A DNA stretch of 64,000 nucleotides from Pseudocitrobacter vendiensis (GCF_943590815.1 NZ_CALSBS010000004.1:186001-250000); one strand, 5' to 3'. Numbered from the stretch's first letter, positions 19,061 through 28,827 are shown. Made by a program: numbers and translations. The notes: generated from the letters alone by a model not told the origin.

Positions 19061-20485
19061 TTATGTGAAGGGACGGTGAAGTGTGAACGTGGCTTCCACG
19101 CCACCCTGCTCTCGATTACGTAGCCGGACATCTCCCTGATGCAAACGCGCGACTTCGCTGACAAACGCCAGCCCCAGGCCACTGCTTTTGTGACCATTGG
19201 CACGCGGCAGCGAATAGAAACGCTCAAAGATGCGCGGCAGAGCAAAATCTGGAATACCGCTGCCGGTATCAATAATGTTCAGCACTACGCTATCGTCCTG
19301 CGCATCGGCGCTAAGAGTGATACTCCCCTGCTCCGGCGTAAAATCGATCGCGTTATCCAGCAGATTGCCCATCGCCTGCATGAGCAGGGCTTCATCCGCC
19401 GCTACGCTCAGGGTTGTTGGTTCGACCTGCAGCGCAATGTGTTTCGCCGCCAGCGTGACGCTACGTGATTCCTGTAGCTGGTTGAATAACGTCGCCACAG
19501 ACACCGGGGTGAGCGTAATCTCCTGACGATTCTCCAGTCGCGCCTGACGGAGCAACGTTTCGACCAGCGCCTGCATTCGCGCGTTCTGTTGAAGAATATT
19601 GTCCGTAAAGCGCAAAACAACGTCCGGTGGCGGCCCCTCACGTAAGATCTCCGCCGCACCGCGAATAGCCGCCAGCGGGCTTTTAAGCTCGTGCGTCAGG
19701 GCATAAACGTACTGCTCGATATAATTTTTGCCTTCCAGCTTCACGCGCATACTTTCCAGCGCCTGCGCCAGCTTGCGCAGTTCACTGCTGCCCAGTTCCG
19801 GTAACGGGACCGGCTGTTCAAGCGTGACCGAGTCAGCGTAGTGCACCAGTTTACCGATAGAGCGGTTGATCCACAGAATCACGCCGCCGCCAATCAGCAG
19901 CGCAATCCCCAGCAGCGCGCCCGCCGCCCATAGCATGCGATGCTCGCTGCGCTTGATCACCGGCGCGATGGCGGCGTTAGGTTTGCCGACGCTGAGTACA
20001 CCGATGATTCTGCCGTGATCAACAATCGGCGCAGCGACGTACATCACCGTGCTCTCGGGATCGTTGGGATCCTGCGCGGTGCTTCGCGCGCCATATTCCC
20101 CGCGCAACGTCAGCCAAACGTCGTTCCAGCGGGAGTAGTCCTGCCCGACGGCAATATTGGCCGAGTCAAAGACCACTCGCCCCTGCGCATCGGTCATGTA
20201 GACGTGATACTCATTGCGAACTTTATGGATACCGCTGATATTGGCACGGAACGGCTGCGTGCTTAGCTGGCGAAAAGCCTGTGCCAGTTTGCCTTGCGCC
20301 GGGTTACCCGCCAGCATGTCGTCACGCGCCAGCGCCGCCAGCAGCGTTGCGGTGTCAATCAGCGTACCTTCCGTTGCGCGTCGCACGCCGGGCTTGATCT
20401 CCTGTACGAAGATCGACAATACGAACCAACCCGCCACCGCCACAATCAGGAAGTAGCCCAGCAGTACGCGCATGCCGATGCGCAT
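19061..20485 (-). CDS. creC: CreC sensor histidine kinase
   Basis: A 474-residue membrane histidine kinase that phosphorylates CreB. It has membrane segments at about 8-27 and 185-206 enclosing a periplasmic sensor region, then a HAMP-like linker. The phosphorylated H265 is in ALTHELKSPLAAIRG. N, G1 and G2 boxes follow (MGNLLDNAIDFTP, IIDTGSGI, KSSGLGLAFV). Its start codon overlaps the creB stop codon by one base, so the two are translationally coupled. The signal is linked to fermentative growth or carbon source, but the direct ligand is not known. Confidence 0.96.
   Translation of the reverse strand: MRIGMRVLLGYFLIVAVAGWFVLSIFVQEIKPGVRRATEGTLIDTATLLAALARDDMLAGNPAQGKLAQAFRQLSTQPFRANISGIHKVRNEYHVYMTDAQGRVVFDSANIAVGQDYSRWNDVWLTLRGEYGARSTAQDPNDPESTVMYVAAPIVDHGRIIGVLSVGKPNAAIAPVIKRSEHRMLWAAGALLGIALLIGGGVILWINRSIGKLVHYADSVTLEQPVPLPELGSSELRKLAQALESMRVKLEGKNYIEQYVYALTHELKSPLAAIRGAAEILREGPPPDVVLRFTDNILQQNARMQALVETLLRQARLENRQEITLTPVSVATLFNQLQESRSVTLAAKHIALQVEPTTLSVAADEALLMQAMGNLLDNAIDFTPEQGSITLSADAQDDSVVLNIIDTGSGIPDFALPRIFERFYSLPRANGHKSSGLGLAFVSEVARLHQGDVRLRNREQGGVEATFTLHRPFT
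19065..19080 (-). promoter_or_regulatory. cre-tag (CreB site) for creD
   Basis: The minus strand reads TTCAC-CGTCCC-TTCAC, the direct repeat with 6-bp spacing recognised by CreB. It overlaps the last codons of creC and lies 62 bp upstream of creD. Confidence 0.85.
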
Positions 20486-21174
20486 CAGGCTTTCACCAGA
20501 CTATAGCCGAGGCCACGATGGGTATTAATAGGCGAACGTGATGGGTCGATCACGCGCAGTTTGGCGCGCAGGGTTTTGATATGCGTATCCACAGTGCGGT
20601 CGAAACTTTCTGCCGCATCGCCCCAGACGATATCCATCAGTTGCTGGCGCGAATAAACGCGGCCCGGCGACAGAAGCAGCGTTTTCAGCAGCAAAAATTC
20701 GTAACGCGTTAGCAGTAGCGGCTGGCCGCACCAGCTCACCTGTGCAGCGGGTTCGTCGAGAAGAAAATCACCGACGCGCACCTGCACTGGCGGTGCAGAA
20801 AACTTTTGCAGACGCCGCAAGATCGTGCGCACGCGGGCGCAGACTTCACGCGGCGAAAACGGCTTAGCGACGTAGTCATCCGCGCCGATTTCCAGCCCCA
20901 GCAGTTTGTCCACTTCGTCGCTGCGCGCGGTGAGAAACAGCACCGGCAGCGCCGCATGCCGTGCCAGCAGTTGCCGGCACAATTCAAAACCGCTGATATC
21001 CGGCAGGCCGACATCGAGTATGGCCAGGTCTGGCAAGCGGTGCCGTGCCTCTTCCAGCGCAGGCAGGCCGCGCTCAAACGCCCTGACGGTAAATCCCTCT
21101 TGTTGAAGCATATAGATAAGCGTATCCGCGATGCTTATCTCATCTTCCACCAGCCAGATCAGCGGTTGTTCCAT
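20485..21174 (-). CDS. creB: CreB response regulator
   Basis: A 229-residue OmpR-type regulator that binds cre-tags and activates creD and other genes. The receiver domain has E10-D11 and the phosphorylated D54 in AILDVGLPD; the KPF motif is in DDYVAKPFSPRE. A winged-helix DNA-binding domain spans about 130-229, ending INTHRGLGYSLVKA. It starts 12 bp after creA on the same strand and shares a base with creC. Confidence 0.96.
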   Translation of the reverse strand: MEQPLIWLVEDEISIADTLIYMLQQEGFTVRAFERGLPALEEARHRLPDLAILDVGLPDISGFELCRQLLARHAALPVLFLTARSDEVDKLLGLEIGADDYVAKPFSPREVCARVRTILRRLQKFSAPPVQVRVGDFLLDEPAAQVSWCGQPLLLTRYEFLLLKTLLLSPGRVYSRQQLMDIVWGDAAESFDRTVDTHIKTLRAKLRVIDPSRSPINTHRGLGYSLVKA

Positions 21175-21186
21175 ACACGTTCCTTG

Positions 21187-21660
21187 TTATTTGCCCCACG
21201 GCATAATGGGCACCGCGCTTATGGCGTTTTTCGGTGAGCCATCAACCACTTTATCGGAATAGGTGAGATACACCAGCGCATTACGTTTGCTGTCATAGAA
21301 GCGGACAACCTGCAGCTTTTTAAAGACTAACGACGTCCGTTTCTGGAAGACCACTTCACCCTGTGATTTCCCGTTTTTGATTTTGTCAGAGAGTTCGATC
21401 GGGCCAACCTGCTGACAGGAAATCGCAGCATCGGAGGTATCTTCCGCCAGCCCTAACCCGCCCTTGATCCCCCCCGTTTTCGCCCGGCTAATGTAGCAGG
21501 TGACGTTGGTGATATCCGGATCGTCAAAAGCTTCGACCACGATTTTGTGGTCCGGGCCAAACATTTTGAAAACGGTATCGACCGAGCCAATTTGTTCCGC
21601 GTGGGCGCTAAAACCACAAACACCCAGCACCAGACCCGCTACTAACTTCTTGTATTTCAT
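21187..21660 (-). CDS. creA: CreA, exported conserved protein
   Basis: A 157-residue CreA-family protein with a signal peptide (residues 1-21, GFSAHA before [10 protein letters not shown]). The mature part has conserved [14 protein letters not shown] and two cysteines. The function is unknown; it is the first gene of the creABCD operon but is not needed for CreBC signalling in E. coli as far as I recall. It is divergent from rob. Confidence 0.94.
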   Translation of the reverse strand: MKYKKLVAGLVLGVCGFSAHAEQIGSVDTVFKMFGPDHKIVVEAFDDPDITNVTCYISRAKTGGIKGGLGLAEDTSDAAISCQQVGPIELSDKIKNGKSQGEVVFQKRTSLVFKKLQVVRFYDSKRNALVYLTYSDKVVDGSPKNAISAVPIMPWGK

Positions 21661-21872
21661 ATTGTTACCATTCCTGACGATTCGATTGAGTGATTATTCA
21701 ACATTTCAGATATAAAGCATTGAAAGATCACACCTTTACAAATAATACGCCGCAACCCAATGTAAAAACGCATGAATGCACAAAAAAAACACTGAATGCT
21801 AAAACATCAAAAAATGCTATTATCCGCTACCTTAGTATCAGGCACCTATAATTTTAAGGACGAGGACATTAT

Positions 21873-22742
21873 ATGGATCAGGCTGGGATTATTCGCGATC
21901 TCCTTGTATGGCTGGAAGGTCATCTGGATCAACCCCTGTCGCTTGATAATGTTGCGGCAAAAGCGGGCTATTCCAAGTGGCATTTACAGCGGATGTTCAA
22001 AGATGTCACCGGTCATGCCATTGGCGCATATATCCGTGCCCGACGTCTGTCGAAATCCGCCGTGGCGCTACGCCTGACTGCTCGCCCCATTTTAGACATT
22101 GCGCTGCAATATCGCTTCGATTCACAGCAAACCTTTACCCGTGCGTTCAAAAAGCAGTTTGCTCAGACACCTGCGCTCTATCGCCGCTCGCCGGACTGGA
22201 GCTCCTTCGGCATGCGTCCGCCGCTGCGTCTGGGTGAGTTCACCATGCCGCCGTATGAGTTTGTCACGCTGCCTGCCACGCCGCTGGTTGGGGTAACTCA
22301 AAGCTATACCTGCAAACTGGAAGAGATTTCCGAATTCCGTCAGCAAATGCGCGTACAGTTCTGGCAGGAGTTCCTGGGGAATTCGCCGTCTATTCCGCCG
22401 ATGCTTTACGGCCTGCATGAGCCGCGTCCGAGCCTGGAAAAAGACGATGAGCAGGAAGTGTTTTACACCACGGCGGTTACACCAGATATGGCTAACGGCC
22501 ACCTGAATAATTCGCATCCGGTGACGCTGGAAGGCGGTGAATACGTGATGTTCACGTATGAAGGTTTGGGAACGGGGCTACAGGAATTTATCCTCACGCT
22601 TTACGGCACCTGCATGCCGATGCTCAACCTGACCCGTCGCAAGGGCCTGGATATCGAACGTTTCTTCCCGCAGGATGAAGCGCGGGATCAGGAGCCGCCA
22701 ATTCAGTTGCGCTGCGAATACCTAATCCCAATTCGTCGTTAA
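21873..22742 (+). CDS. rob: Rob right-origin-binding transcription activator
   Basis: A 289-residue AraC/XylS-family regulator that activates the mar/sox/rob regulon (solvent, bile and drug resistance) and binds the right border of oriC. The two helix-turn-helix units are N-terminal (about 8-110), with SKWHLQRMFKDVTGHAIGAYIRARRL. The C-terminal GyrI-like domain (about 125-285) is the inducer-binding part. Full family length. It ends in a 4-base overlap (TTAA) with the convergent gpmB, the stop codons lying opposite each other. Confidence 0.97.
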   Translation: MDQAGIIRDLLVWLEGHLDQPLSLDNVAAKAGYSKWHLQRMFKDVTGHAIGAYIRARRLSKSAVALRLTARPILDIALQYRFDSQQTFTRAFKKQFAQTPALYRRSPDWSSFGMRPPLRLGEFTMPPYEFVTLPATPLVGVTQSYTCKLEEISEFRQQMRVQFWQEFLGNSPSIPPMLYGLHEPRPSLEKDDEQEVFYTTAVTPDMANGHLNNSHPVTLEGGEYVMFTYEGLGTGLQEFILTLYGTCMPMLNLTRRKGLDIERFFPQDEARDQEPPIQLRCEYLIPIRR

Positions 22743-23386
22743 CGCTGTAATTCGTCTAACGCAGGGGCGTCCAGATGTGAGACGTCGCCTGCGGTTTCCA
22801 CCACCCATCCCGACGCAAGCCAGGCACTCTGCTGGTGATCAACCCGCGAAATAGAGCAGTTACGCAGACGTAGACGGCGTTCAGCATACGCGGGCAGGCC
22901 GAGAATGGTGCTCACCAGGCAACCCAGCGCGATACCGTGGCTGACCAGCAGCGGACGACTTCCCGGCGGCAATTCCAGACAGCTTTGCAGTGCGCTGTGC
23001 ATGCGCTCGCTCAGTTCCTGCATCGACTCCCCTTCCGGGATACGGCCATCCGGCGTACCGTTGACCAGTTGACGCCGCCACGCTTCTTCTTCCGCCGTTA
23101 ACGTGTCGATATGGCGCTGTTCCAGCACGCCCATATTCAGCTCACGCAGACGCGGGTCGGCGATCACTTCACAACCGCAGGCATCAGCGATGATCTCTGC
23201 GGTGCGACGGGTACGACCCAGATCGCTGGTGATGATATGGGTGATCCCCAGTGAGCGGACGCGATCGCCCACTTGCTTTGCCTGATCCTCACCTTTCTGG
23301 GTGAGCGGACTATCAGACTGGCCCTGAATACGCCGTTCGGCGTTCCACTGCGTTTCGCCATGGCGAACAAGGTATACCTGTAACAT
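22739..23386 (-). CDS. gpmB: GpmB/YtjC histidine phosphatase family protein
   Basis: A 215-residue member of the histidine phosphatase (phosphoglycerate-mutase-like) superfamily. The catalytic signature LVRHGETQWNAERRIQGQ is at residues 6-23 and the second histidine is in LLVSHGIALGC near residue 150. It was named a phosphoglycerate mutase, but a phosphatase role on other phosphorylated substrates is likely for this group. It is convergent with rob and divergent from yjjX, with a 52-bp gap to the latter. Confidence 0.93.
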   Translation of the reverse strand: MLQVYLVRHGETQWNAERRIQGQSDSPLTQKGEDQAKQVGDRVRSLGITHIITSDLGRTRRTAEIIADACGCEVIADPRLRELNMGVLEQRHIDTLTAEEEAWRRQLVNGTPDGRIPEGESMQELSERMHSALQSCLELPPGSRPLLVSHGIALGCLVSTILGLPAYAERRLRLRNCSISRVDHQQSAWLASGWVVETAGDVSHLDAPALDELQR

Positions 23387-23438
23387 GTCTTTCTTCCGTA
23401 TACTGCGGTGATGTTAAATCTTATGAGTTGTTCTGATT

Positions 23439-23963
23439 ATGCACAATGTTGTCACAGCTACCACCAATCCTGCCAAAATTCAGGCAATTCTTGCTGCATT
23501 TGAGCTGATCTACGGTGAAGGATCCTGCCATATTGACGCTATCTCCGTCGACACTGGTGTGCCTGAACAGCCGATTGGCAGTGAAGAAACGCGCGCTGGC
23601 GCACGAAATCGCGTGGAGAATGCGCGCGCCTTGCGCCCGAATGCCGATTTTTGGGTGGCAATTGAGGCGGGTATTGATGAAGGCAGTACCTTTAGTTGGG
23701 TGGTCATTGAGAGCGCAAATCAGCGCGGGGAAGCGCGTTCCGCCACCTTGCCGTTGCCGGAAGTGATTCTCGAAAAAGTACGTGAAGGGGAAGAGCTCGG
23801 CCCGGTCATGTCACATTATACCGGAATCGATAAGATTGGCCGCAAAGAGGGCGCTATCGGCGTGTTCACCAAAGGCGCCCTGACGCGCAGCAGCGTTTAT
23901 CATCAGGCGGTGGTGTTAGCGTTAAGCCCGTTCCATAACGCGATTTACGGGCAGCGCGCGTAA
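23439..23963 (+). CDS. yjjX: Inosine/xanthosine triphosphatase YjjX
   Basis: A 174-residue protein of the YjjX NTPase family, which hydrolyses ITP and XTP and so keeps deaminated purines out of nucleic acids. The start [17 protein letters not shown] and the blocks [13 protein letters not shown] (near 48-60), WVAIEAGID and [13 protein letters not shown] are the family's substrate-binding regions. It is a few residues longer than the E. coli protein at the C-terminus. REP units follow immediately. Confidence 0.94.
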   Translation: MHNVVTATTNPAKIQAILAAFELIYGEGSCHIDAISVDTGVPEQPIGSEETRAGARNRVENARALRPNADFWVAIEAGIDEGSTFSWVVIESANQRGEARSATLPLPEVILEKVREGEELGPVMSHYTGIDKIGRKEGAIGVFTKGALTRSSVYHQAVVLALSPFHNAIYGQRA

Positions 23964-23968
23964 GTTTG

Positions 23969-24092
23969 CCGGATGGCGGCTGATGCCTTATCCGGCCTAC
24001 GGTGAGATCGTGCATTGTTGCCGGATGGCGGCTGGTGCCTTATCCGGCCTACGGATCGTAGTAGGCCGGATAAGCGTAGCGCCATCAGGCGT
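23969..24092. repeat. REP cluster between yjjX and trpR
   Basis: Three REP units: two GCCGGATGGCGGC...TTATCCGGCC copies in one direction and one GTAGGCCGGATAAGCG...GCCATCAGGC copy in the other. The last overlaps the trpR stop. Confidence 0.85.
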
Positions 24093-24420
24093 TGTTCACC
24101 GTTTTCGGCAGCGTCTGCTCCAGCCATTGGCGCAATTCGGCAGGGGCAGATTTCAGGCTGTTCGAACCACGCGTAATCGTGGCAATGCCTGCGCCCAACT
24201 CTGACTTCAACTCACGCTGGCTCATCTCACCACGCAGTAATTCTTCAATAATGCGCACGCGCGTGCCCAGCGCTTCGCGTTCGTCAGGTGTCATAATTAA
24301 GTCGAGTAAAGGCAGTGCGTGCTCGTCAGCATAGGCCAGACGTAGCAGCTCAACAAAGCGAAGCCATTCCTGATGCCGCTGTTCTGCGACGGAGGCTGAA
24401 TAAGGGGATTGTTGGGTCAT
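24085..24420 (-). CDS. trpR: Trp repressor
   Basis: A 111-residue dimeric repressor that binds trp operators when loaded with tryptophan. The helix-turn-helix is in [22 protein letters not shown] (about residues 68-89). A TrpR operator lies in its own promoter upstream. The C-terminus extends slightly beyond the E. coli protein, ending into REP sequence. Confidence 0.97.
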   Translation of the reverse strand: MTQQSPYSASVAEQRHQEWLRFVELLRLAYADEHALPLLDLIMTPDEREALGTRVRIIEELLRGEMSQRELKSELGAGIATITRGSNSLKSAPAELRQWLEQTLPKTVNNA

Positions 24421-24439
24421 AGTATGCCGCCATGTTATG

Positions 24440-24461
24440 GCGGATGGCGCAGGGCCATCCG
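24440..24461 (-). other. Hairpin in the trpR leader
   Basis: CGGATGGC / GCCATCCG inverted repeat between the operator and the trpR start. E. coli has a different GC-rich hairpin at the same place. Its role is not known. Confidence 0.5.
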
Positions 24462-24466
24462 CTGTA

Positions 24467-24486
24467 TGTACTCTTCAACGAGTACA
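24467..24486 (-). promoter_or_regulatory. TrpR operator in the trpR promoter
   Basis: TGTACTC...GAGTACA, a 7-bp inverted repeat resembling the TrpR box in E. coli trpR. On the minus strand TTATGCT directly before it is a plausible -10 element, so repressor would block its own promoter. Confidence 0.8.
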
Positions 24487-24507
24487 GCATAACATAGTCA
24501 CCGCGGA

Positions 24508-26445
24508 TCAGTAACGGCGTTGCCACTCGCTATCGCTAAAGATCGCCTCTTTTTCGCCCATAAAGTGACGATAGTACGCGTCATACGCCAGCACGTTCTT
24601 CACATAGCCGCGCGTTTCCGAGAACGGGATGCTCTCAACAAACGCGACAGGATCAATTCGCCCGGCGCTGGTGCCAAGCCAGGTGCGCACGCGCCCCGGG
24701 CCTGCGTTATAGGCGGCGGAAGAGAAGATACGGTTGTTACCAAACTGCTGGTAAACGTATTGCAGATAGCTGGTACCGATATTGATGTTGGTTTCCGGGT
24801 CCAGCAACTGGTTCTGATTGCTGTAACCTGGAATATTAAACATCTGCACCGTGTGCGTCGCCGTACCCGGCATGATTTGCATCAGGCCACTTGCCCCTAC
24901 CGGAGATTTTACTTTCGGGTTCCAGGCACTTTCCTGACGCGCAATCGCCATCGCATAGCTTTGCGGAATGTCTTTACCGGCGGTGTAACGCACGAAGAGG
25001 TCGTTATAAGCAGGCGGGAAACGCTCCTGCAGGTTATCCCACAGCTTACCCGCGATGGTCGCCTGTACGCTGAGATCCCACCAGCGTTGGTCAAACGCGT
25101 AGCGCGCCAACTGGGCCTGCTCGTTCTTCGTGCGGCTGCTCACCAGGTTCGCCCATTCGCTGCGCGCGGTGTTATCCATATCCCAGTACATCAGTTCACG
25201 CACGCGCGCCATTTCCGGGCCGTTCACCAGTAGCGGCGAAACGGTGCCCTGTGGGCCTTCGATGCGTAAGGTGTAATCTTCACCCAGGCGCTGCGCCGCC
25301 ACCATCGGGTAGAAGCCGCGCTGGGTCATTAAGGATTTAAAGATCTCTTTCGCTTCGTCATCGCGTCCGCGTTCCATCAGCAGGTCAGCCTGCCAGTAGC
25401 GCCATTCATCTTTCTCTTTTGCATCCATCGGCAGGCGCGCCAGCCAGGTATTCAGCCCACGGCGATCGCCGGAGCCCAGCGCCATACGAACCCGACGCTC
25501 AATCAGCGACGTCGACTGAGAACGCATAATGGCGTCGTCGCGCCATTTCTCCTGCTCGGAGGTGACGTCATTGCCCATCAAACGCCAGGCAACGATATCG
25601 CGCAACTCCTGGGTTTGATCGTCATTAAGCTTCTGCGCCTGTACCAGAGACGGGATCATCAGACGCGCGTTTTCCACATCCTGACGCGCGACGCTGCTAA
25701 ACGCCACCGCCGCCATCGAACGAGTAAAATCGGTCGCGCCTGTGGTGCGTGCAAAGGTCAGCACGTTATTGGGATTGTTCGCAAGGTCGGTCACCGCCAG
25801 CGAAATGGTTTGATAATCTGACGGCATTTGCGAGGCCAGCACTTTGACCAGCGACGTATTGCCCGCTTTCATCGCCAGGCGAATTCGTTCGAGATAGGCG
25901 AGCGGGTCCTGCGTGCCGGACGAACGCCAGGCGCTGAACAGTTTGTCGCAGGCATTTGGCTGGCTTTTACCCGTCAGCCACAGTTCTTTCGCCCCGTCCC
26001 AGGCCTGCTGGGTTTCGCCAACGTTATATTTGGCGTAGTAATAGTTACACTGCGCTTCGGTGGTGCCGGGTTTATCCGGGCTGAAGGCCAGCAGACCGCG
26101 CCAGTCTTCGCGTCTCGCCAGTTCATTTACAAAGCGGTTTTTGAGCGTTCGCGCCGGCGGCAGCGTCGGGTTATCACGCACAAAATTGGTGACGGTAACG
26201 GCAGGGGTGTTCATCAAGTCGCCGGAAATCTGACGATATTCCAGGTAAGGATAGAGCGGATATTCCCGCAATGTTGGCATCAACTGGCCCACGACATCCA
26301 TCTGTCGGTTATCCCAGGCCTGCTTAATCTGCGAATAGCGACTACGCTGTTCGTCCAGTGAATCCGCGTGAGCCAGGTTGTTAAGTGACAACAGGCAAAC
26401 ACTGGCCGCTAACACGCGCCACGCCATGGATTTGGCTTTTTTCAC
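24508..26445 (-). CDS. slt: Soluble lytic transglycosylase Slt70
   Basis: A 645-residue periplasmic enzyme that cleaves the MurNAc-GlcNAc bond of peptidoglycan, forming 1,6-anhydro ends. A signal peptide occupies about residues 1-27 (ending LAHA). A long alpha-helical superhelix follows. The goose-lysozyme-like catalytic domain is in the last 170 residues. The catalytic glutamate is in AIARQESAWNPKVKSP, followed by GASGLMQIMPGTA. It ends 80 bp upstream of the trpR operator region read in the opposite sense of the window, with trpR next on the same strand. Confidence 0.97.
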   Translation of the reverse strand: MKKAKSMAWRVLAASVCLLSLNNLAHADSLDEQRSRYSQIKQAWDNRQMDVVGQLMPTLREYPLYPYLEYRQISGDLMNTPAVTVTNFVRDNPTLPPARTLKNRFVNELARREDWRGLLAFSPDKPGTTEAQCNYYYAKYNVGETQQAWDGAKELWLTGKSQPNACDKLFSAWRSSGTQDPLAYLERIRLAMKAGNTSLVKVLASQMPSDYQTISLAVTDLANNPNNVLTFARTTGATDFTRSMAAVAFSSVARQDVENARLMIPSLVQAQKLNDDQTQELRDIVAWRLMGNDVTSEQEKWRDDAIMRSQSTSLIERRVRMALGSGDRRGLNTWLARLPMDAKEKDEWRYWQADLLMERGRDDEAKEIFKSLMTQRGFYPMVAAQRLGEDYTLRIEGPQGTVSPLLVNGPEMARVRELMYWDMDNTARSEWANLVSSRTKNEQAQLARYAFDQRWWDLSVQATIAGKLWDNLQERFPPAYNDLFVRYTAGKDIPQSYAMAIARQESAWNPKVKSPVGASGLMQIMPGTATHTVQMFNIPGYSNQNQLLDPETNINIGTSYLQYVYQQFGNNRIFSSAAYNAGPGRVRTWLGTSAGRIDPVAFVESIPFSETRGYVKNVLAYDAYYRHFMGEKEAIFSDSEWQRRY

Positions 26446-26655
26446 ACGATCTTCCTCTAATCAATCACATGTTGCAGCTTCATGCCGCGTATAAGATATC
26501 TATTTCATGCTAACCACACATGAAGCAACGCGCCACGTTCTGGACACATTTTTACGCTTTTATCGCGTTAACCGCCTCGCTGGGATTAACGAACGAAAAA
26601 GGCTACACTTCGGCTTTGTATACTTACCATCAAAATAAAAGAGGCGAAGTCCAAC

Positions 26656-28323
26656 GTGGCTCAATTCGTTTATACCATGCATCGTGTCGGCAAAGTGGTT
26701 CCGCCGAAACGTCATATTCTGAAAAACATCTCGCTGAGCTTCTTCCCTGGCGCAAAAATCGGTGTACTGGGCCTGAACGGTGCCGGTAAATCTACGCTGC
26801 TGCGCATCATGGCCGGTATTGATACCGACATCGAAGGTGAAGCACGCCCGCAGCCAGGCCTGAAGATTGGTTACCTGCCGCAGGAACCTCAGTTAAATCC
26901 GGAACATACGGTTCGTGAATCCGTTGAAGAAGCGGTTGCCGAAGTGGTTAATGCGCTGAAAGGTCTGGACGAAGTCTACGCCAAATATGCCGAACCGGAT
27001 GCCGACTTCGATAAACTTGCCGCTCAGCAGGGCAAGTTTGAAGAAATCATTCAGGCGCATGATGGCCATAACCTGAACGTTCAGCTGGAACGCGCCGCCG
27101 ATGCGCTGCGTCTGCCGGACTGGGATGCCAAAATCGCCACCCTTTCCGGTGGTGAACGCCGCCGCGTCGCGCTGTGCCGCCTGTTGCTGGAAAAACCAGA
27201 CATGCTGCTGCTCGACGAACCGACTAACCACCTGGATGCCGAATCTGTCGCGTGGCTGGAACGCTTCCTGCACGACTTCGAAGGGACCGTTGTGGCAATC
27301 ACCCACGACCGTTACTTCCTCGATAACGTGGCGGGCTGGATTCTGGAACTTGACCGCGGCGAAGGGATTCCGTGGGAAGGTAATTACTCCTCCTGGCTGG
27401 AACAGAAAGATCAGCGTCTGGCGCAGGAAGCTTCTCAGGAAGCGGCGCGTCGTAAGTCTATCGAGAAAGAGCTGGAGTGGGTACGTCAGGGCGCGAAAGG
27501 CCGTCAGTCTAAAGGCAAAGCGCGTCTGGCCCGTTTCGAAGAACTTAACAACGTTGAGTACCAGAAACGTAACGAAACCAACGAACTGTTTATTCCGCCT
27601 GGCGCACGTCTGGGGGATAAAGTGGTTGAAGTCAGCAATCTGCGTAAATCCTATGGCGATCGCGTACTGATTGACGACCTGACCTTCTCGGTACCGAAAG
27701 GCGCGATTGTCGGTATCATCGGCCCGAACGGTGCGGGTAAATCCACCCTGTTCCGCATGATGTCCGGTCAGGAACAGCCTGATAGCGGTTCTATCACGCT
27801 GGGTGATACTGTGAAGCTGGCGTCTGTTGATCAGTTCCGTGACGCAATGGATAACAGCAAAACCGTGTGGGAAGAAGTTTCCGGCGGGCTGGATATCATG
27901 AAGATCGGTAACACCGAGATGCCAAGCCGCGCATACGTTGGCCGCTTTAACTTTAAAGGTGTTGACCAGGGTAAACGCGTGGGCGAGCTGTCCGGCGGTG
28001 AGCGCGGTCGTCTTCACCTGGCGAAACTGTTGCAGGTAGGCGGCAACGTCCTGCTGCTCGATGAACCGACCAACGACCTGGATATCGAAACCCTGCGCGC
28101 GCTGGAAAACGCCCTGCTGGAGTTCCCGGGCTGCGCAATGGTTATCTCGCACGACCGTTGGTTCCTTGACCGTATCGCCACCCACATTCTGGATTACCAG
28201 GATGAAGGTAAAGTGGAATTCTTCGAAGGTAACTTTACCGAATACGAAGAGTACAAGAAACGCACGCTGGGCGCAGACGCGCTGGAGCCGAAGCGTATTA
28301 AGTACAAGCGTATTGCGAAGTAA
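26656..28323 (+). CDS. ettA: Energy-dependent translational throttle EttA (ABC-F)
   Basis: A 555-residue ABC-F protein that binds the ribosomal E site and gates entry into elongation according to the ATP/ADP ratio. It has two ABC domains with Walker A GLNGAGKS (near 38) and GPNGAGKS (near 355), signatures LSGGERRR and LSGGERGR, and Walker B ending DEPTNHLD and DEPTNDLD. No membrane domain is present. The linker between them (about 240-325) holds the charged P-site tRNA interaction motif. The start is GTG at 26656, as in E. coli. It marks the conserved left border of the capsule insertion. Confidence 0.96.
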   Translation: MAQFVYTMHRVGKVVPPKRHILKNISLSFFPGAKIGVLGLNGAGKSTLLRIMAGIDTDIEGEARPQPGLKIGYLPQEPQLNPEHTVRESVEEAVAEVVNALKGLDEVYAKYAEPDADFDKLAAQQGKFEEIIQAHDGHNLNVQLERAADALRLPDWDAKIATLSGGERRRVALCRLLLEKPDMLLLDEPTNHLDAESVAWLERFLHDFEGTVVAITHDRYFLDNVAGWILELDRGEGIPWEGNYSSWLEQKDQRLAQEASQEAARRKSIEKELEWVRQGAKGRQSKGKARLARFEELNNVEYQKRNETNELFIPPGARLGDKVVEVSNLRKSYGDRVLIDDLTFSVPKGAIVGIIGPNGAGKSTLFRMMSGQEQPDSGSITLGDTVKLASVDQFRDAMDNSKTVWEEVSGGLDIMKIGNTEMPSRAYVGRFNFKGVDQGKRVGELSGGERGRLHLAKLLQVGGNVLLLDEPTNDLDIETLRALENALLEFPGCAMVISHDRWFLDRIATHILDYQDEGKVEFFEGNFTEYEEYKKRTLGADALEPKRIKYKRIAK

Positions 28324-28332
28324 TGACATTAT

Positions 28333-28433
28333 CGTAGGCCGGGCAAGCGTTAGCGCCCCCCGGCTTTTTGCAGACGCAATATCGCCTGTAAAAAATGCCG
28401 GATGGCGCTGCGCTTATCCGGCCTACATTTTTT
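28333..28433. repeat. REP units downstream of ettA
   Basis: GTAGGCCGGGCAAGCG...CCCGGC and GCCGGATGGCGCTGCGCTTATCCGGCC units immediately after ettA, before the AT-rich start of the capsule locus. Confidence 0.8.
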
Positions 28434-28827
28434 GCCAACACATACATTTCACGAATAAAAATTTAATTTAAATTCATTAAATCTTTAATATCCACAAATC
28501 AAATAAATAGCTCCCACAATCTAATCCACACCTCAAATATCATTACAAACATTCATTGCAATTTTGTAATAACAAGATTGAGATGGCAGATGGTCTATGC
28601 TACAAATAGCGCCACCAGAAGGAATTGTGCCATATATTCAGCTAATCTAGCTTAGCGAATTAATTATTCGCACCAGCTATATTCAGCATGCGTTAAAATC
28701 ATTCACCATCGACATTAACAAAGGATTGATATGTCTATTATTAATAACTCCCACTGCTATTCCCAACGTTGCCACTATTAATTATTCATTAAAAGAATAT
28801 ATTTTTAATTAAACCGCGTTCGGAATT
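28434..28827. other. AT-rich upstream region of kpsE
   Basis: About 390 bp, much richer in A and T than the neighbours. It must contain the kpsE promoter, but I cannot name one -10/-35 pair with confidence. It carries a 16-codon frame at 28731-28781. No REP or other gene was seen. Confidence 0.5.
28731..28781 (+). CDS. Possible 16-residue upstream peptide of kpsE
   Basis: An ATG preceded by AAAGGA at 6-nt spacing opens a frame reading MSIINNSHCYSQRCHY and then TAA. It ends 46 bp before kpsE. It is rich in His, Tyr, Cys and Ser. It could be a leader peptide or chance; there is no homology evidence. Confidence 0.25.
   Translation: MSIINNSHCYSQRCHY

Noticed and set aside
26893..28329. 478-codon minus-strand frame opposite ettA
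   Set aside because: Long only because ettA has strong codon bias; ettA motifs are unmistakable on the other strand.
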